From contig QIGM01000129.1 of assembly GCA_003230795.1 (NCBI GenBank), positions 1 through 9,147 on the forward strand: a stretch of 9,147 nucleotides of DNA, written 5' to 3'. Both the position numbers and the translations under genes were made by a program. Below, one piece after another: positions 1-5,917 of the stretch; the first letter of the stretch is position 1, and each line of letters starts with the position of its first letter. The stretch is from a bacterium (GTDB taxonomy: Bacteria > Bdellovibrionota_C > UBA2361 > SZUA-149). Below the pieces are notes generated by a model, which was given only the letters and a program-made list of their open reading frames with translations, was not told the origin of the DNA and ran no database searches.

Positions 1-91
1 TTTCACCGTTATCGAGCAATTCACGACTGATGTTGTCGTACCAAAGGCTTTGACCAAAATCGATGAGCTGTTGAGCAGGGTTCTTTGACAT
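1..91 (-). CDS. tal: Transaldolase, N-terminal fragment (cut by window edge)
   Basis: The leftward reading frame begins MSKNPAQQLIDFGQSLWYDN and continues ISRELLDNGE to the window edge, 30 codons in all. This matches the characteristic start of bacterial transaldolases (NP..L...GQS.WYD.I.R.L...GE), which transfer a dihydroxyacetone unit between sugar phosphates in the cytosolic pentose phosphate pathway. The start is fixed by an AAGGAG Shine-Dalgarno at 104-99, seven bases before the ATG at 91-89. The Schiff-base lysine and the rest of the barrel lie outside the window. Some bacteria fuse this type of transaldolase to glucose-6-phosphate isomerase, which cannot be judged here. The family call is fairly secure despite the short length, because both the motif and the ribosome binding site agree. 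Confidence 0.85.
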   Translation of the reverse strand, partial: MSKNPAQQLIDFGQSLWYDNISRELLDNGE

Positions 92-212
92 CAGGAGATC
101 TCCTTAGGGGATATTTGTATTCGAGCGCTACTACAACACCAGAAACAAATAGATATTTCAAGGCGTAATGCCCAGCGAAGTGCCAGATAGGCGAAATTGT
201 AAAGGGATAAAC

Positions 213-230
213 CTTCTACGCTCGTAGAAG
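213..230 (-). terminator. Hairpin after the small basic ORF, possible weak terminator
   Basis: CTTCTACG-CT-CGTAGAAG is a perfect 8-bp inverted repeat with a 2-base centre. A 2-base bulge would let AACC/GGTT extend the stem outward. It lies 13 bases past the stop codon of the leftward ORF at 244-402. On the minus strand it is followed by GTTTATCCCTTTAC, a broken rather than continuous T-run. It could end the small transcript before tal or act as a 3' stabiliser. The fold is seen directly and the termination role is inferred. Confidence 0.4.
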
Positions 231-243
231 AGGTTATTACGGC

Positions 244-402
244 TTATTGCATCCGCCGTTCGCGTTCCCTCTTCTCGAACTCACGCTGGGCTTCCATAGC
301 CATACGAACGAGTCCGATCTCTAGTGCTATAGAAGATGAACCAAATCTGGGGGTTAAAGTGGGCTTTCTGCGGCGCTTTCTGCGGTTGTTCTTAATTTGC
401 AT
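244..402 (-). CDS. Possible small basic protein, 52 aa, unknown function
   Basis: A leftward frame of 52 codons starts at ATG 402-400 and ends with TAA at 246-244. The N-terminus is very basic (MQIKNNRRKRRRKPT). A short mixed segment follows, then a highly charged stretch likely to be helical (MEAQREFEKRERERRMQ). No membrane segment or signal peptide is seen. AGGA occurs only 3 bases before the ATG, a poor ribosome binding site. The gene lies upstream of tal in the same orientation, and a hairpin follows its stop. I do not recognise a family. The charge pattern would suit a nucleic-acid-binding peptide, but chance ORFs of this size are common, so it is a candidate only. Confidence 0.4.
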   Translation of the reverse strand: MQIKNNRRKRRRKPTLTPRFGSSSIALEIGLVRMAMEAQREFEKRERERRMQ

Positions 403-834
403 TTTCCTGCCTATTTGGCGTCGTTGAAGTTTCTTAAAGAAGAGAACCTAAAAGGCAACGACTATCCTCAAGAACCGTATTTCGGGAACCGCAGAGATGA
501 ACAACCCTTGAATACTAGCTTCAGTGTTCTCTCGGGCACCTAGGTAGAGGCAATTTACGAGCCTACTACTTTGAATTCCCGATTAAATACATAGGATTCA
601 AGTTCTTTCAAATGCCTAGTGGTTTGGCATTGTTAAATCACTCGAATTCAGGGGCCGAAGTTCGCAGACACTTGAATTTCTGCAGAGCTGCGGCCGACCT
701 GTTAAAAGAGTTATGAGAACATGAAGAATTCGGTGCTCTTTGCGAGTTTGCTAAGTCTGGATAGGCTGAGAACACATCAAAGAAACGGCATCGCTGAGGT
801 TCTGAATTCACCGTAATGGATTACTAGGAAATAA
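403..834. other. Intergenic region before pepF, no convincing gene
   Basis: About 430 bp between the divergent small ORF and pepF. No tRNA, CRISPR-like array or ORF with a ribosome binding site was found. Visible items are four exact GAATTC sites (573, 644, 726, 804), spaced 71, 82 and 78 bp, and a 6-bp inverted repeat AATGCC/GGCATT (611-616 and 626-631). An AGGAA at 826-830 serves as the pepF ribosome binding site, four bases before its ATG. I could not find a convincing -35/-10 pair for pepF, although its promoter presumably lies here. A 31-codon frame at 721-816 exists but has no support. Confidence 0.5.
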
Positions 835-2631
835 ATGACTGTCATTCCTCGTTCAGAAGTTAAGGCTGCAGATACTTGGGATCTAACTCCGATGTACGGC
901 TCCTGGGCCGAGTGGGATGCAGAGTTTTCAAGCTTAGAAAAGAAGCTCCCCATCATCGGCTCCTTTAGAGGAACCCTCGAGAAATCCGCGGAACAAATCG
1001 CAGAAGCCCTCCGAGTCTACCTTGATTGCAGTCGAGCCCTTGAAAAGCTCTATGTCTTTGCCCACCTCAACGCTGATGCCGATCTCGGTAATGCTGAGCA
1101 TCAAGGCTACCTCCAAAGAGTAAGCAATCTACACGCTCGACTAGCGGCAGAAGCAAGCTTCTTCACCCCAGAACTTCTTTCTATCGACGATGAAGTTCTT
1201 AGTGCCTACCTCAAAGAGCCCGTATTGGCGGAATTCTTGAGACGCCTTGAAGAGATCGTTCGTTACAAACCTCATACACTTAGTGAAAAAGAAGAAGGTC
1301 TTCTCGCGAAAGGTATTGAAGTTTTCGGCGCTGCACAGAAAATTTTCTCCCAATTAAACAACGCTGATTTAGAGTTTGGAAGCATCCTGGTCGGCGACTC
1401 CGAACAAGCGCTCACACATTCAACCTTTATCACTTTCTTAAAGAGTCAAGACAGAGAGGTTCGTCGCAAGGCGTTTGAGCAATACTACGGAGTATTTGAG
1501 CAACATAAAAATTCAATCGCAGCCGCCCTCACTTCTTCGATCAAGAAAGACGTGTATTTTAGTTCTGTGCGTGAATTTGATTCTGCTCTCGATGGTTCGC
1601 TTTTTTCCGACAACGTGAATCGAGAAGTATATGAAGGTTTGATCTCACATGTCTCTGAGAATTTGGGCTCACTTCATCGATATTACGACCTGCGAAACCG
1701 TCTACTAGGCTACTCCGAGAGCTTTCTCTACGACACTTACACATCGCTTGTGAATGATGTTGAAATCTCTCACAGCTACGAAGACGCGTGTAAAACTATT
1801 ATTGAGTCTCTCGAACCGCTTGGCTCGGAATACACCAGCGTGCTCGAGGCGGGATTCAGTAAAGGCCGTTGGGTTGACCGTTACGAAAACCAAGGGAAGC
1901 GTTCAGGCGCTTACCAAAGTGGCTGTTACGATGGCCCTCCCTACATGCTGATGAACTTTAAGGAGCGTGAGTTAGGCGATGTCTTTACCCTCGCGCACGA
2001 GGCAGGTCATGCGATGCATACCTACTCCTCTGTAAAGAATCAGCCCTATCAGGACCATGGGTATACGATTTTCGTTGCTGAAGTAGCATCGACTTTTAAC
2101 GAACAGCTCTTAATGCGTCGCTTAAAGGAAAAACACGCCAATGACCCTCGCGTGCTGGCGTTCCTCATCAATCAGCAAATTGACGATATTAAGTCGACGT
2201 TTTTTCGACAAACTATGTTTGCGGAGTTCGAACTTAAGACTCACGAATGTGCGGAGAAAAATGAGCCGCTTACAGTGGACAGCTATCGTGCGATGTATAG
2301 AACGCTGCTCGAGAAGTATTTCGGGACTGCGGTTACCCTTGGTGAGCTCGATGACCTAGAAGGATTTCGAATCCCGCATTTTTACTCGGCGTTTTACGTC
2401 TACAAATATGCGACTGGATTAGCCTCAGCGATATCACTTTCACGACAAGTACTCGCTGGTGAAGACGCCGCACGTGCAAACTATCTTGAGTTCCTTTCTC
2501 GCGGCTGCACGAAGTATCCGCTTGATTTACTAAAAGACGCTGGTGTGGATTTGCACTCGAAGGAGCCAATAACCGACACCATTAAGCTTTTTGATTCTCT
2601 GGTTGATGAATTAGACAGTGTTTTAGAGTAA
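835..2631 (+). CDS. pepF: Oligoendopeptidase F, zinc metallopeptidase of family M3B
   Basis: 598 aa, the usual size for M3B oligoendopeptidases, which hydrolyse short peptides in the cytoplasm. The zinc motif HEAGH is at residues 388-392 (H388 and H392 ligands, E389 catalytic). E416 in FVAEVASTFNE lies at the right distance to be the third ligand. The C-terminal substrate-binding motif IPHFYSAFYVYKYATG is present from residue 513. The N-terminus (DTWDLTPMYGSWAEWD) fits the family's opening helix, and the PepF-type N-terminal domain should cover roughly residues 110-190. No signal peptide is seen. The start is supported by AGGAA at 826-830. The gene appears monocistronic and converges on the FHA gene 117 bp downstream. 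All key residues are intact. The physiological substrate (peptide recycling or signal-peptide degradation) cannot be read from the sequence. Confidence 0.95.
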   Translation: MTVIPRSEVKAADTWDLTPMYGSWAEWDAEFSSLEKKLPIIGSFRGTLEKSAEQIAEALRVYLDCSRALEKLYVFAHLNADADLGNAEHQGYLQRVSNLHARLAAEASFFTPELLSIDDEVLSAYLKEPVLAEFLRRLEEIVRYKPHTLSEKEEGLLAKGIEVFGAAQKIFSQLNNADLEFGSILVGDSEQALTHSTFITFLKSQDREVRRKAFEQYYGVFEQHKNSIAAALTSSIKKDVYFSSVREFDSALDGSLFSDNVNREVYEGLISHVSENLGSLHRYYDLRNRLLGYSESFLYDTYTSLVNDVEISHSYEDACKTIIESLEPLGSEYTSVLEAGFSKGRWVDRYENQGKRSGAYQSGCYDGPPYMLMNFKERELGDVFTLAHEAGHAMHTYSSVKNQPYQDHGYTIFVAEVASTFNEQLLMRRLKEKHANDPRVLAFLINQQIDDIKSTFFRQTMFAEFELKTHECAEKNEPLTVDSYRAMYRTLLEKYFGTAVTLGELDDLEGFRIPHFYSAFYVYKYATGLASAISLSRQVLAGEDAARANYLEFLSRGCTKYPLDLLKDAGVDLHSKEPITDTIKLFDSLVDELDSVLE

Positions 2632-2669
2632 AGACCAGAAAAATTGATTGAGCGAGTAGTATCGAGGAT

Positions 2670-2754
2670 GAATAACCTCTGCAAGGACTAGCCGCTCATC
2701 ACAAGACTGACTGCCTTGAAAGAAAAGAGTGTTCGAAAAGTGCAGAGGTTATTC
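2670..2754. repeat. 14-bp perfect inverted repeat between convergent genes
   Basis: GAATAACCTCTGCA at 2670-2683 is the exact reverse complement of TGCAGAGGTTATTC at 2741-2754, with a 57-base spacer. Allowing one mismatch, the arms extend outward by three more bases. The right arm contains the FHA stop codon (TTA at 2749-2751), so both arms read as a gene end (GAA TAA CCT CTG CA) in opposite directions. Possible roles are a bidirectional transcription end signal between pepF and the FHA gene, or a remnant of a local inverted duplication. No clear T-run follows either arm, so termination is uncertain. Confidence 0.6.
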
Positions 2755-3096
2755 TTCGCCTGAAGTAATGACCTCCTCGGATTCGGCATCTTCTATCAAA
2801 AGTGCCGTAAACACGCGTTCACCTATCTCAATCACATCATCCGACTTCAACTCTCGTGGTCCGGTAATTCGCTCACCATTGAGGAATGTACCATTTGTCG
2901 AATCACTGTCAGACAGTACCGCCTTGCCTTCCGCAATCACTATCGTGGCATGACGCATCGATACCGATTCTTCTCGACAGTGCAAGTCAGAATCAGGATC
3001 GCGGCCAATGTAGCACGTGCTAAGCAGTGTTTTAGCAATCACTACTTTTGCCGCGATCTTTCCTTTGATAGCACCATTGTACAAAATAACCCTCAT
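2749..3096 (-). CDS. Stand-alone FHA-domain protein (phosphothreonine-binding)
   Basis: 115 aa, essentially one forkhead-associated domain. The conserved phosphopeptide-binding elements are all present in order: GRDPDSD with R32, SMRHA with S46 and H49, and STNGTFLNG with N68 and N73. The strands between them fit the FHA beta-sandwich. A short acidic tail (DAESEEVITSGEE) follows. FHA domains bind phosphothreonine on partners of Ser/Thr kinases, but no kinase or partner is encoded here, so its target is unknown. The start is well supported by AAGGAG (complement of 3108-3103), six bases before the ATG. No signal peptide or membrane segment is seen. The upstream region contains a nested hairpin that would fall in its 5' leader. 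The gene diverges from hisD and converges on pepF. Confidence 0.92.
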   Translation of the reverse strand: MRVILYNGAIKGKIAAKVVIAKTLLSTCYIGRDPDSDLHCREESVSMRHATIVIAEGKAVLSDSDSTNGTFLNGERITGPRELKSDDVIEIGERVFTALLIEDAESEEVITSGEE

Positions 3097-3114
3097 CTGG
3101 CTCTCCTTGGTAAA

Positions 3115-3166
3115 GATACGTCTCCACGAGCTTGAACTCCGTGTTCAAATCTCGGGAAAACGTATC
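3115..3166 (-). promoter_or_regulatory. Nested symmetric hairpin in the FHA 5' leader
   Basis: Three inverted repeats share one centre: GATACG/CGTATC (3115-3120 and 3161-3166), CGAG/CTCG (3127-3130 and 3151-3154) and TTGAAC/GTTCAA (3132-3137 and 3143-3148) around a 5-base loop. The outer internal loop is six bases on each side. The fold lies 6 bases upstream of the FHA Shine-Dalgarno on the minus strand, so it could be a structured mRNA leader. As DNA, the palindrome could instead be an operator. No known riboswitch or regulator site was recognised. Confidence 0.45.
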
Positions 3167-3198
3167 CGAAGAACCAAAAAACCTTTTCCAATACTCTC

Positions 3199-3232
3199 GC
3201 TCCAGGCAGAACGCTCAGCAACTGCCTGGAGC
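3199..3232 (-). promoter_or_regulatory. 11-bp perfect stem-loop upstream of the FHA gene
   Basis: GCTCCAGGCAG (3199-3209) pairs exactly with CTGCCTGGAGC (3222-3232) around a 12-base loop. On the minus strand a TTTTTT run follows about 13 bases after the stem, too far for a standard intrinsic terminator but suggestive of an attenuator-like leader for the FHA gene. On the plus strand no T-run follows. Strand and role are inferred. Confidence 0.4.
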
Positions 3233-3336
3233 TGGACACAAAAAGTAGCGCATAGTAGCGAGATTCCTATTGTTCCACAACTTTCCTGCATGTTTATGTC
3301 GAGATTGTTGATATCTGAGATAGCCTCCTCAAATAA

Positions 3337-3366
3337 TTGACTATTCGTTTGCCAGCAATCTTGAAT
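3337..3366 (+). promoter_or_regulatory. Possible sigma70-type promoter for hisDB
   Basis: TTGACT (3337-3342, five of six consensus bases) is followed after 18 bases by TTGAAT (3361-3366, four of six). It lies about 85 bp before the hisD ATG in AT-rich DNA. This is the best pair I found upstream of hisD, but the -10 is weak. Confidence 0.35.
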
Positions 3367-3451
3367 AATCTAGATCAAACGGCAGTTCCGGTTTGCTGTG
3401 TTGTGTAATTTCTAGTAAATTTCCACGGTTTTCGACCATCCGGATGATGAA

Positions 3452-4759
3452 ATGCAGCGAATTGAGTACCCAGAAAAGTCAGCGTGGACAGATATCTGCC
3501 AAAGGCCGTCCTTTGAAAGACAAGGTCTGTCTGACTCTGTACGCAGTATCATCGAGGAAGTGCGGGCTAATGGCGATCAGGCGCTTCAGCGGTTCACACA
3601 GGAGTTCGACAAGGTAGAACTTGGAGAACTCAAAGTAAGTGAGTCAGAACTTGAGTCAGCCGAATCCCAGCTTGCTCCAGAACTCATTGATGCGATTCGA
3701 TTGGCTGCTTCAAACATTGAACAGTTTCACCTCGCGCAGGAAACGGAAGTCGAAAAAATCGAAACCATGCCTGGAATTTCGTGTTGGAGGAAAAGCACTC
3801 CAATCTCTCCAGTTGGATTCTATGTTCCCGGTGGCAGCGCTCCACTTTTTTCAAGCCTACTAATGTTGGGCATCCCCTCGCTCATCGCTAAGTGCCAAAG
3901 ACGCATTGTTTGCTCTCCACCGAACTCTGACGGAACACTTCACCCGGCGATTCTCTTTGCGGCAAAGCTTTGTGGAATTACCGAGGTCTATAAAGTCGGC
4001 GGTGCCCAGGCTATCGCAGCGATGGCCCTCGGTACGGAGAGCATACCAAAGACATTTAAAATCTTCGGTCCCGGCAATCAGTATGTCACGATGGCCAAAC
4101 AGCTCATTCAAGAAGAAGGCGTGGGCATTGATATGCCCGCAGGCCCGAGCGAACTCGCAGTCGTTGCCGACGAGAGCAGTGATGTGCGATTCGTGGTCGC
4201 CGATCTCCTCAGCCAAGCCGAACATGGCCCTGATAGCCAAGTGCTCTTGTTGAGCACCTCAAAGAGTCTACTTGATGACTTGGACAGTGAGCTAGAGCGG
4301 CAGCTTACGGCACTTCCGAGAGAAGAGATCGCAAGAAGCGCTCTTTCCTCTAGTCGCGCGATTCTCCTGGATTCGATAGCTGAGGCACTAGAGTTCGTAA
4401 ACACGTACGCACCTGAGCATCTCATCCTTTCGACCGTTTCCGCGGAGCAGGACAGCGAGCTAGTTAAAAACGCAGGGTCTGTCTTCATCGGTCCCTACGC
4501 CCCAGAATCCGTTGGTGACTACGCTTCGGGAACCAATCATGTGCTTCCAACATCAGGATACGCCGCTGTAAGCGCTGGCGTATCGCTGGATAGTTTCGTA
4601 AAAAAGATTACGTTTCAAAGTCTAACGAAGAAAGGTCTAGAGCGAATCGCTCCGGCGGTTGCCGTGATGGCCTCAGCTGAGGGCCTTGAAGGCCATCGGC
4701 GAGCTGTGGATATTCGACTCGAGAATACTGAGACTCCGCCTCTAAAAGGAAACAAATGA
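3452..4759 (+). CDS. hisD: Histidinol dehydrogenase
   Basis: 435 aa, close to the E. coli enzyme. It performs the last two NAD-dependent oxidations, histidinol to histidinal to histidine, in the cytosol. The zinc ligands appear in order as Q255 and H258 (SQAEHGPDS), D356 (GDYASGTNH) and H415 (EGLEGHRRA). The catalytic pair is E322-H323 in YAPEHLIL. All are offset by four from the E. coli numbering I recall (Q259, H262, E326, H327, D360, H419). The NAD-side motif GFYVPGGSAPLFSSLLMLG is also present. The start is chosen because MQRIEYPEKSAWTDICQRP fits the family; the nearby upstream ATGs at 3444 and 3447 are out of frame. The ribosome binding site is weak (GGATGA). The stop overlaps the hisB start as ATGA, implying translational coupling. 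Nothing suggests truncation. Confidence 0.97.
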   Translation: MQRIEYPEKSAWTDICQRPSFERQGLSDSVRSIIEEVRANGDQALQRFTQEFDKVELGELKVSESELESAESQLAPELIDAIRLAASNIEQFHLAQETEVEKIETMPGISCWRKSTPISPVGFYVPGGSAPLFSSLLMLGIPSLIAKCQRRIVCSPPNSDGTLHPAILFAAKLCGITEVYKVGGAQAIAAMALGTESIPKTFKIFGPGNQYVTMAKQLIQEEGVGIDMPAGPSELAVVADESSDVRFVVADLLSQAEHGPDSQVLLLSTSKSLLDDLDSELERQLTALPREEIARSALSSSRAILLDSIAEALEFVNTYAPEHLILSTVSAEQDSELVKNAGSVFIGPYAPESVGDYASGTNHVLPTSGYAAVSAGVSLDSFVKKITFQSLTKKGLERIAPAVAVMASAEGLEGHRRAVDIRLENTETPPLKGNK

Positions 4760-5757
4760 GCGCGCAAACTATCGCAATACGCTGGGAAGAAACTCTGATA
4801 CCAGACCGTGAAAACCCCCAGTTCGCACCTGGTTCTTTGCTCGCAATACTAAGTATCGCTGAGCGTTTGGATGATGCTCGTTTTCTCTTTCTTGCTTCGG
4901 AACAGCTTAACGATTCAGAAGAGGCGCTTCTTGATACTCTCAAAAGCCAAGGAGTGAACTGCGATTGTCGAAGTCTTGATGAGGCGCTGAAGAAAGAAAA
5001 CGCCGTCGTCTTTGATGGATTTATTTCATCTCGCGAGAGCGATGTTCGCGCTGCGCTAAGCCTGGGTAATTCATCGGTGGTGTTCCTTGACACTGACGGC
5101 AGCAGTTCTTTTGATGAGTCTTTTGACGGGAAGACCGTAGCCTCGTGGCAGAACGCAGCTGCCACCCTTTTACTTCCTGATCGAAAAGCGGAAATTAAAA
5201 GAAAAACTAAAGAGACTGACATTGAGCTTCGCATCAATCTCGACGGTTCTGGACAAAGTAGCGTTAAGACTGGACTTAGCTTTTTCGACCACATGCTCGA
5301 CCAACTCGCTCGGCACGGTGGCATTGATCTAGAAGTAAGTATGCAAGGCGACCTTCAGGTCGACGAGCATCACACGATTGAAGATCTTGCGATTGTACTT
5401 GGCGAAGCCTTTGATCAAGCCTTGGGCGAAAAGCGAGGCATAGAGCGCTACGGCTTTTTACTACCTATGGATGATTGCTTGGCGCAGGTCGCTATCGACT
5501 TCTCTGGTAGAAGCTGGCTTGTCTGGGAAGCAGAGTTCAACAGGGAAAAGGTCGGCGATATGCCTACCGAAATGTTCATGCACTTCTTTAAGTCTTTTAG
5601 TGACGCGGCGCGTTGTAATCTCAACGTCAAAGTGGAAGGTGAAAACGAACACCATAAGATTGAGTCGATTTTCAAAGCCTGGGCGAAGGCAATAAAAATG
5701 GCTGTTCGGCGTGATGCTGACAACATGGCCCTGCCCTCGACCAAAGGTTTGCTTTAG
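4756..5757 (+). CDS. hisB: HisB: intact imidazoleglycerol-phosphate dehydratase with a degenerate N-terminal HAD phosphatase domain
   Basis: 333 aa. Residues about 148-333 form a complete IGP dehydratase, which removes water from imidazole glycerol phosphate (step 6). Its metal-binding motifs are present: FFDHMLDQLARHG (176-188), DEHHTIED (203-210) and ENEHHKIE (296-303), and it ends in the usual LPSTKGLL. Residues 1-147 occupy the place of the HAD-type histidinol-phosphate phosphatase of E. coli HisB. The alignment by eye is good: IRWEETL (8-14) sits exactly where E. coli has IDRDGTL, so both catalytic aspartates are replaced (D9 to R, D11 to E). The zinc loop is shortened to a relic CDCR (69-72). 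The GD..TD motif reads SSRESD (91-96). Phosphatase activity is therefore unlikely, while dehydratase activity is expected. The start overlaps hisD by ATGA. The stop codon touches a long palindrome. Confidence 0.95.
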   Translation: MSAQTIAIRWEETLIPDRENPQFAPGSLLAILSIAERLDDARFLFLASEQLNDSEEALLDTLKSQGVNCDCRSLDEALKKENAVVFDGFISSRESDVRAALSLGNSSVVFLDTDGSSSFDESFDGKTVASWQNAAATLLLPDRKAEIKRKTKETDIELRINLDGSGQSSVKTGLSFFDHMLDQLARHGGIDLEVSMQGDLQVDEHHTIEDLAIVLGEAFDQALGEKRGIERYGFLLPMDDCLAQVAIDFSGRSWLVWEAEFNREKVGDMPTEMFMHFFKSFSDAARCNLNVKVEGENEHHKIESIFKAWAKAIKMAVRRDADNMALPSTKGLL

Positions 5758-5815
5758 CGATTAGGTGTTGAGTGTTCATGGTGCCAGGCACCATGAACAC
5801 TCAACACCTAATCGC
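5757..5815. repeat. 59-nt perfect palindrome at the hisB stop codon
   Basis: Arms of 29 bases (5757-5785 and 5787-5815) are exact reverse complements around a single A at 5786. The centre reads GGTGCCAGGCACC. The first base is the G of the hisB TAG stop. No T-run follows on either side, so a simple intrinsic terminator does not explain it. It would fold into a very stable mRNA hairpin at the 3' end of hisDB, protecting or ending that transcript, and could form a cruciform in DNA. A dispersed REP-like or small mobile palindromic unit is possible. Confidence 0.9.
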
Positions 5816-5828
5816 CGCCCTCGGCTTC

Positions 5829-5857
5829 TTGACAATCCCTATGCGTTTTTATAAAGA
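5829..5857 (+). promoter_or_regulatory. Sigma70-type promoter for the hisGHFA-I unit
   Basis: A perfect TTGACA (5829-5834) is followed after 17 bases by TAAAGA (5852-5857). A better -10 hexamer, TATAAA (5850-5855), overlaps it with a 15-base spacer. It lies just past the palindrome, and transcription would start near 5863-5866, leaving a leader of about 50 bases before hisG. This suggests that the second half of the cluster is transcribed separately from hisDB. Confidence 0.6.
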
Positions 5858-5896
5858 AACTTCCCTTATTCTTTTTAAACTTCAGAACTTTAGCTC

Positions 5897-5917
5897 ATGA
5901 GCGTCACTGTAAAATGA
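5897..5917 (+). other. Six-codon mini-ORF overlapping the hisG start
   Basis: ATG at 5897 opens a frame MSVTVK whose TGA stop (5915-5917) overlaps the hisG ATG (5914-5916) as ATGA. hisG lacks an evident Shine-Dalgarno, so coupling through this mini-ORF is conceivable, but the mini-ORF has no clear ribosome binding site either. It may be chance. Confidence 0.2.

Larger units (their letters stand above)
3097..3451. other. Divergent intergenic region between FHA gene and hisD
   Basis: 355 bp with no convincing ORF. The FHA-proximal half holds the AAGGAG site, a nested hairpin (3115-3166) and an 11-bp stem (3199-3232). The hisD-proximal half is AT-rich and holds a possible promoter (3337-3366), a direct repeat AGTAGCG (3244-3250 and 3254-3260) and a 10-bp palindrome CATCCGGATG at 3437-3446, just before the hisD start. 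I found no His-codon-rich leader peptide, so an enterobacterial-type his attenuator is not supported. Confidence 0.6.

Noticed and set aside
112..151. 7-bp inverted repeat TATTTGT/ACAAATA upstream of tal
   Set aside because: Short, AT-rich and with a 26-base spacer, so expected by chance.
721..816. 31-codon plus-strand frame just before pepF (starts MKNSVLFASLL)
   Set aside because: It is too short, lacks a convincing ribosome binding site and has no recognisable signal or family.
3132..3148. LexA-like (Gram-positive SOS box) reading of GAAC-TCCGT-GTTC
   Set aside because: The spacer is 5 rather than 4 bases and the palindrome is part of a larger nested hairpin, so a specific LexA call is not supported.
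3241..3451. Possible his attenuator leader peptide upstream of hisD
   Set aside because: No short frame with a run of His codons and no terminator/antiterminator pair was found near hisD.
4608..5324. 238-codon open frame on the minus strand across the hisD-hisB junction
   Set aside because: It is antisense to two well-supported genes, is serine/arginine/leucine-rich as expected of a shadow frame, and shows no recognisable domain.
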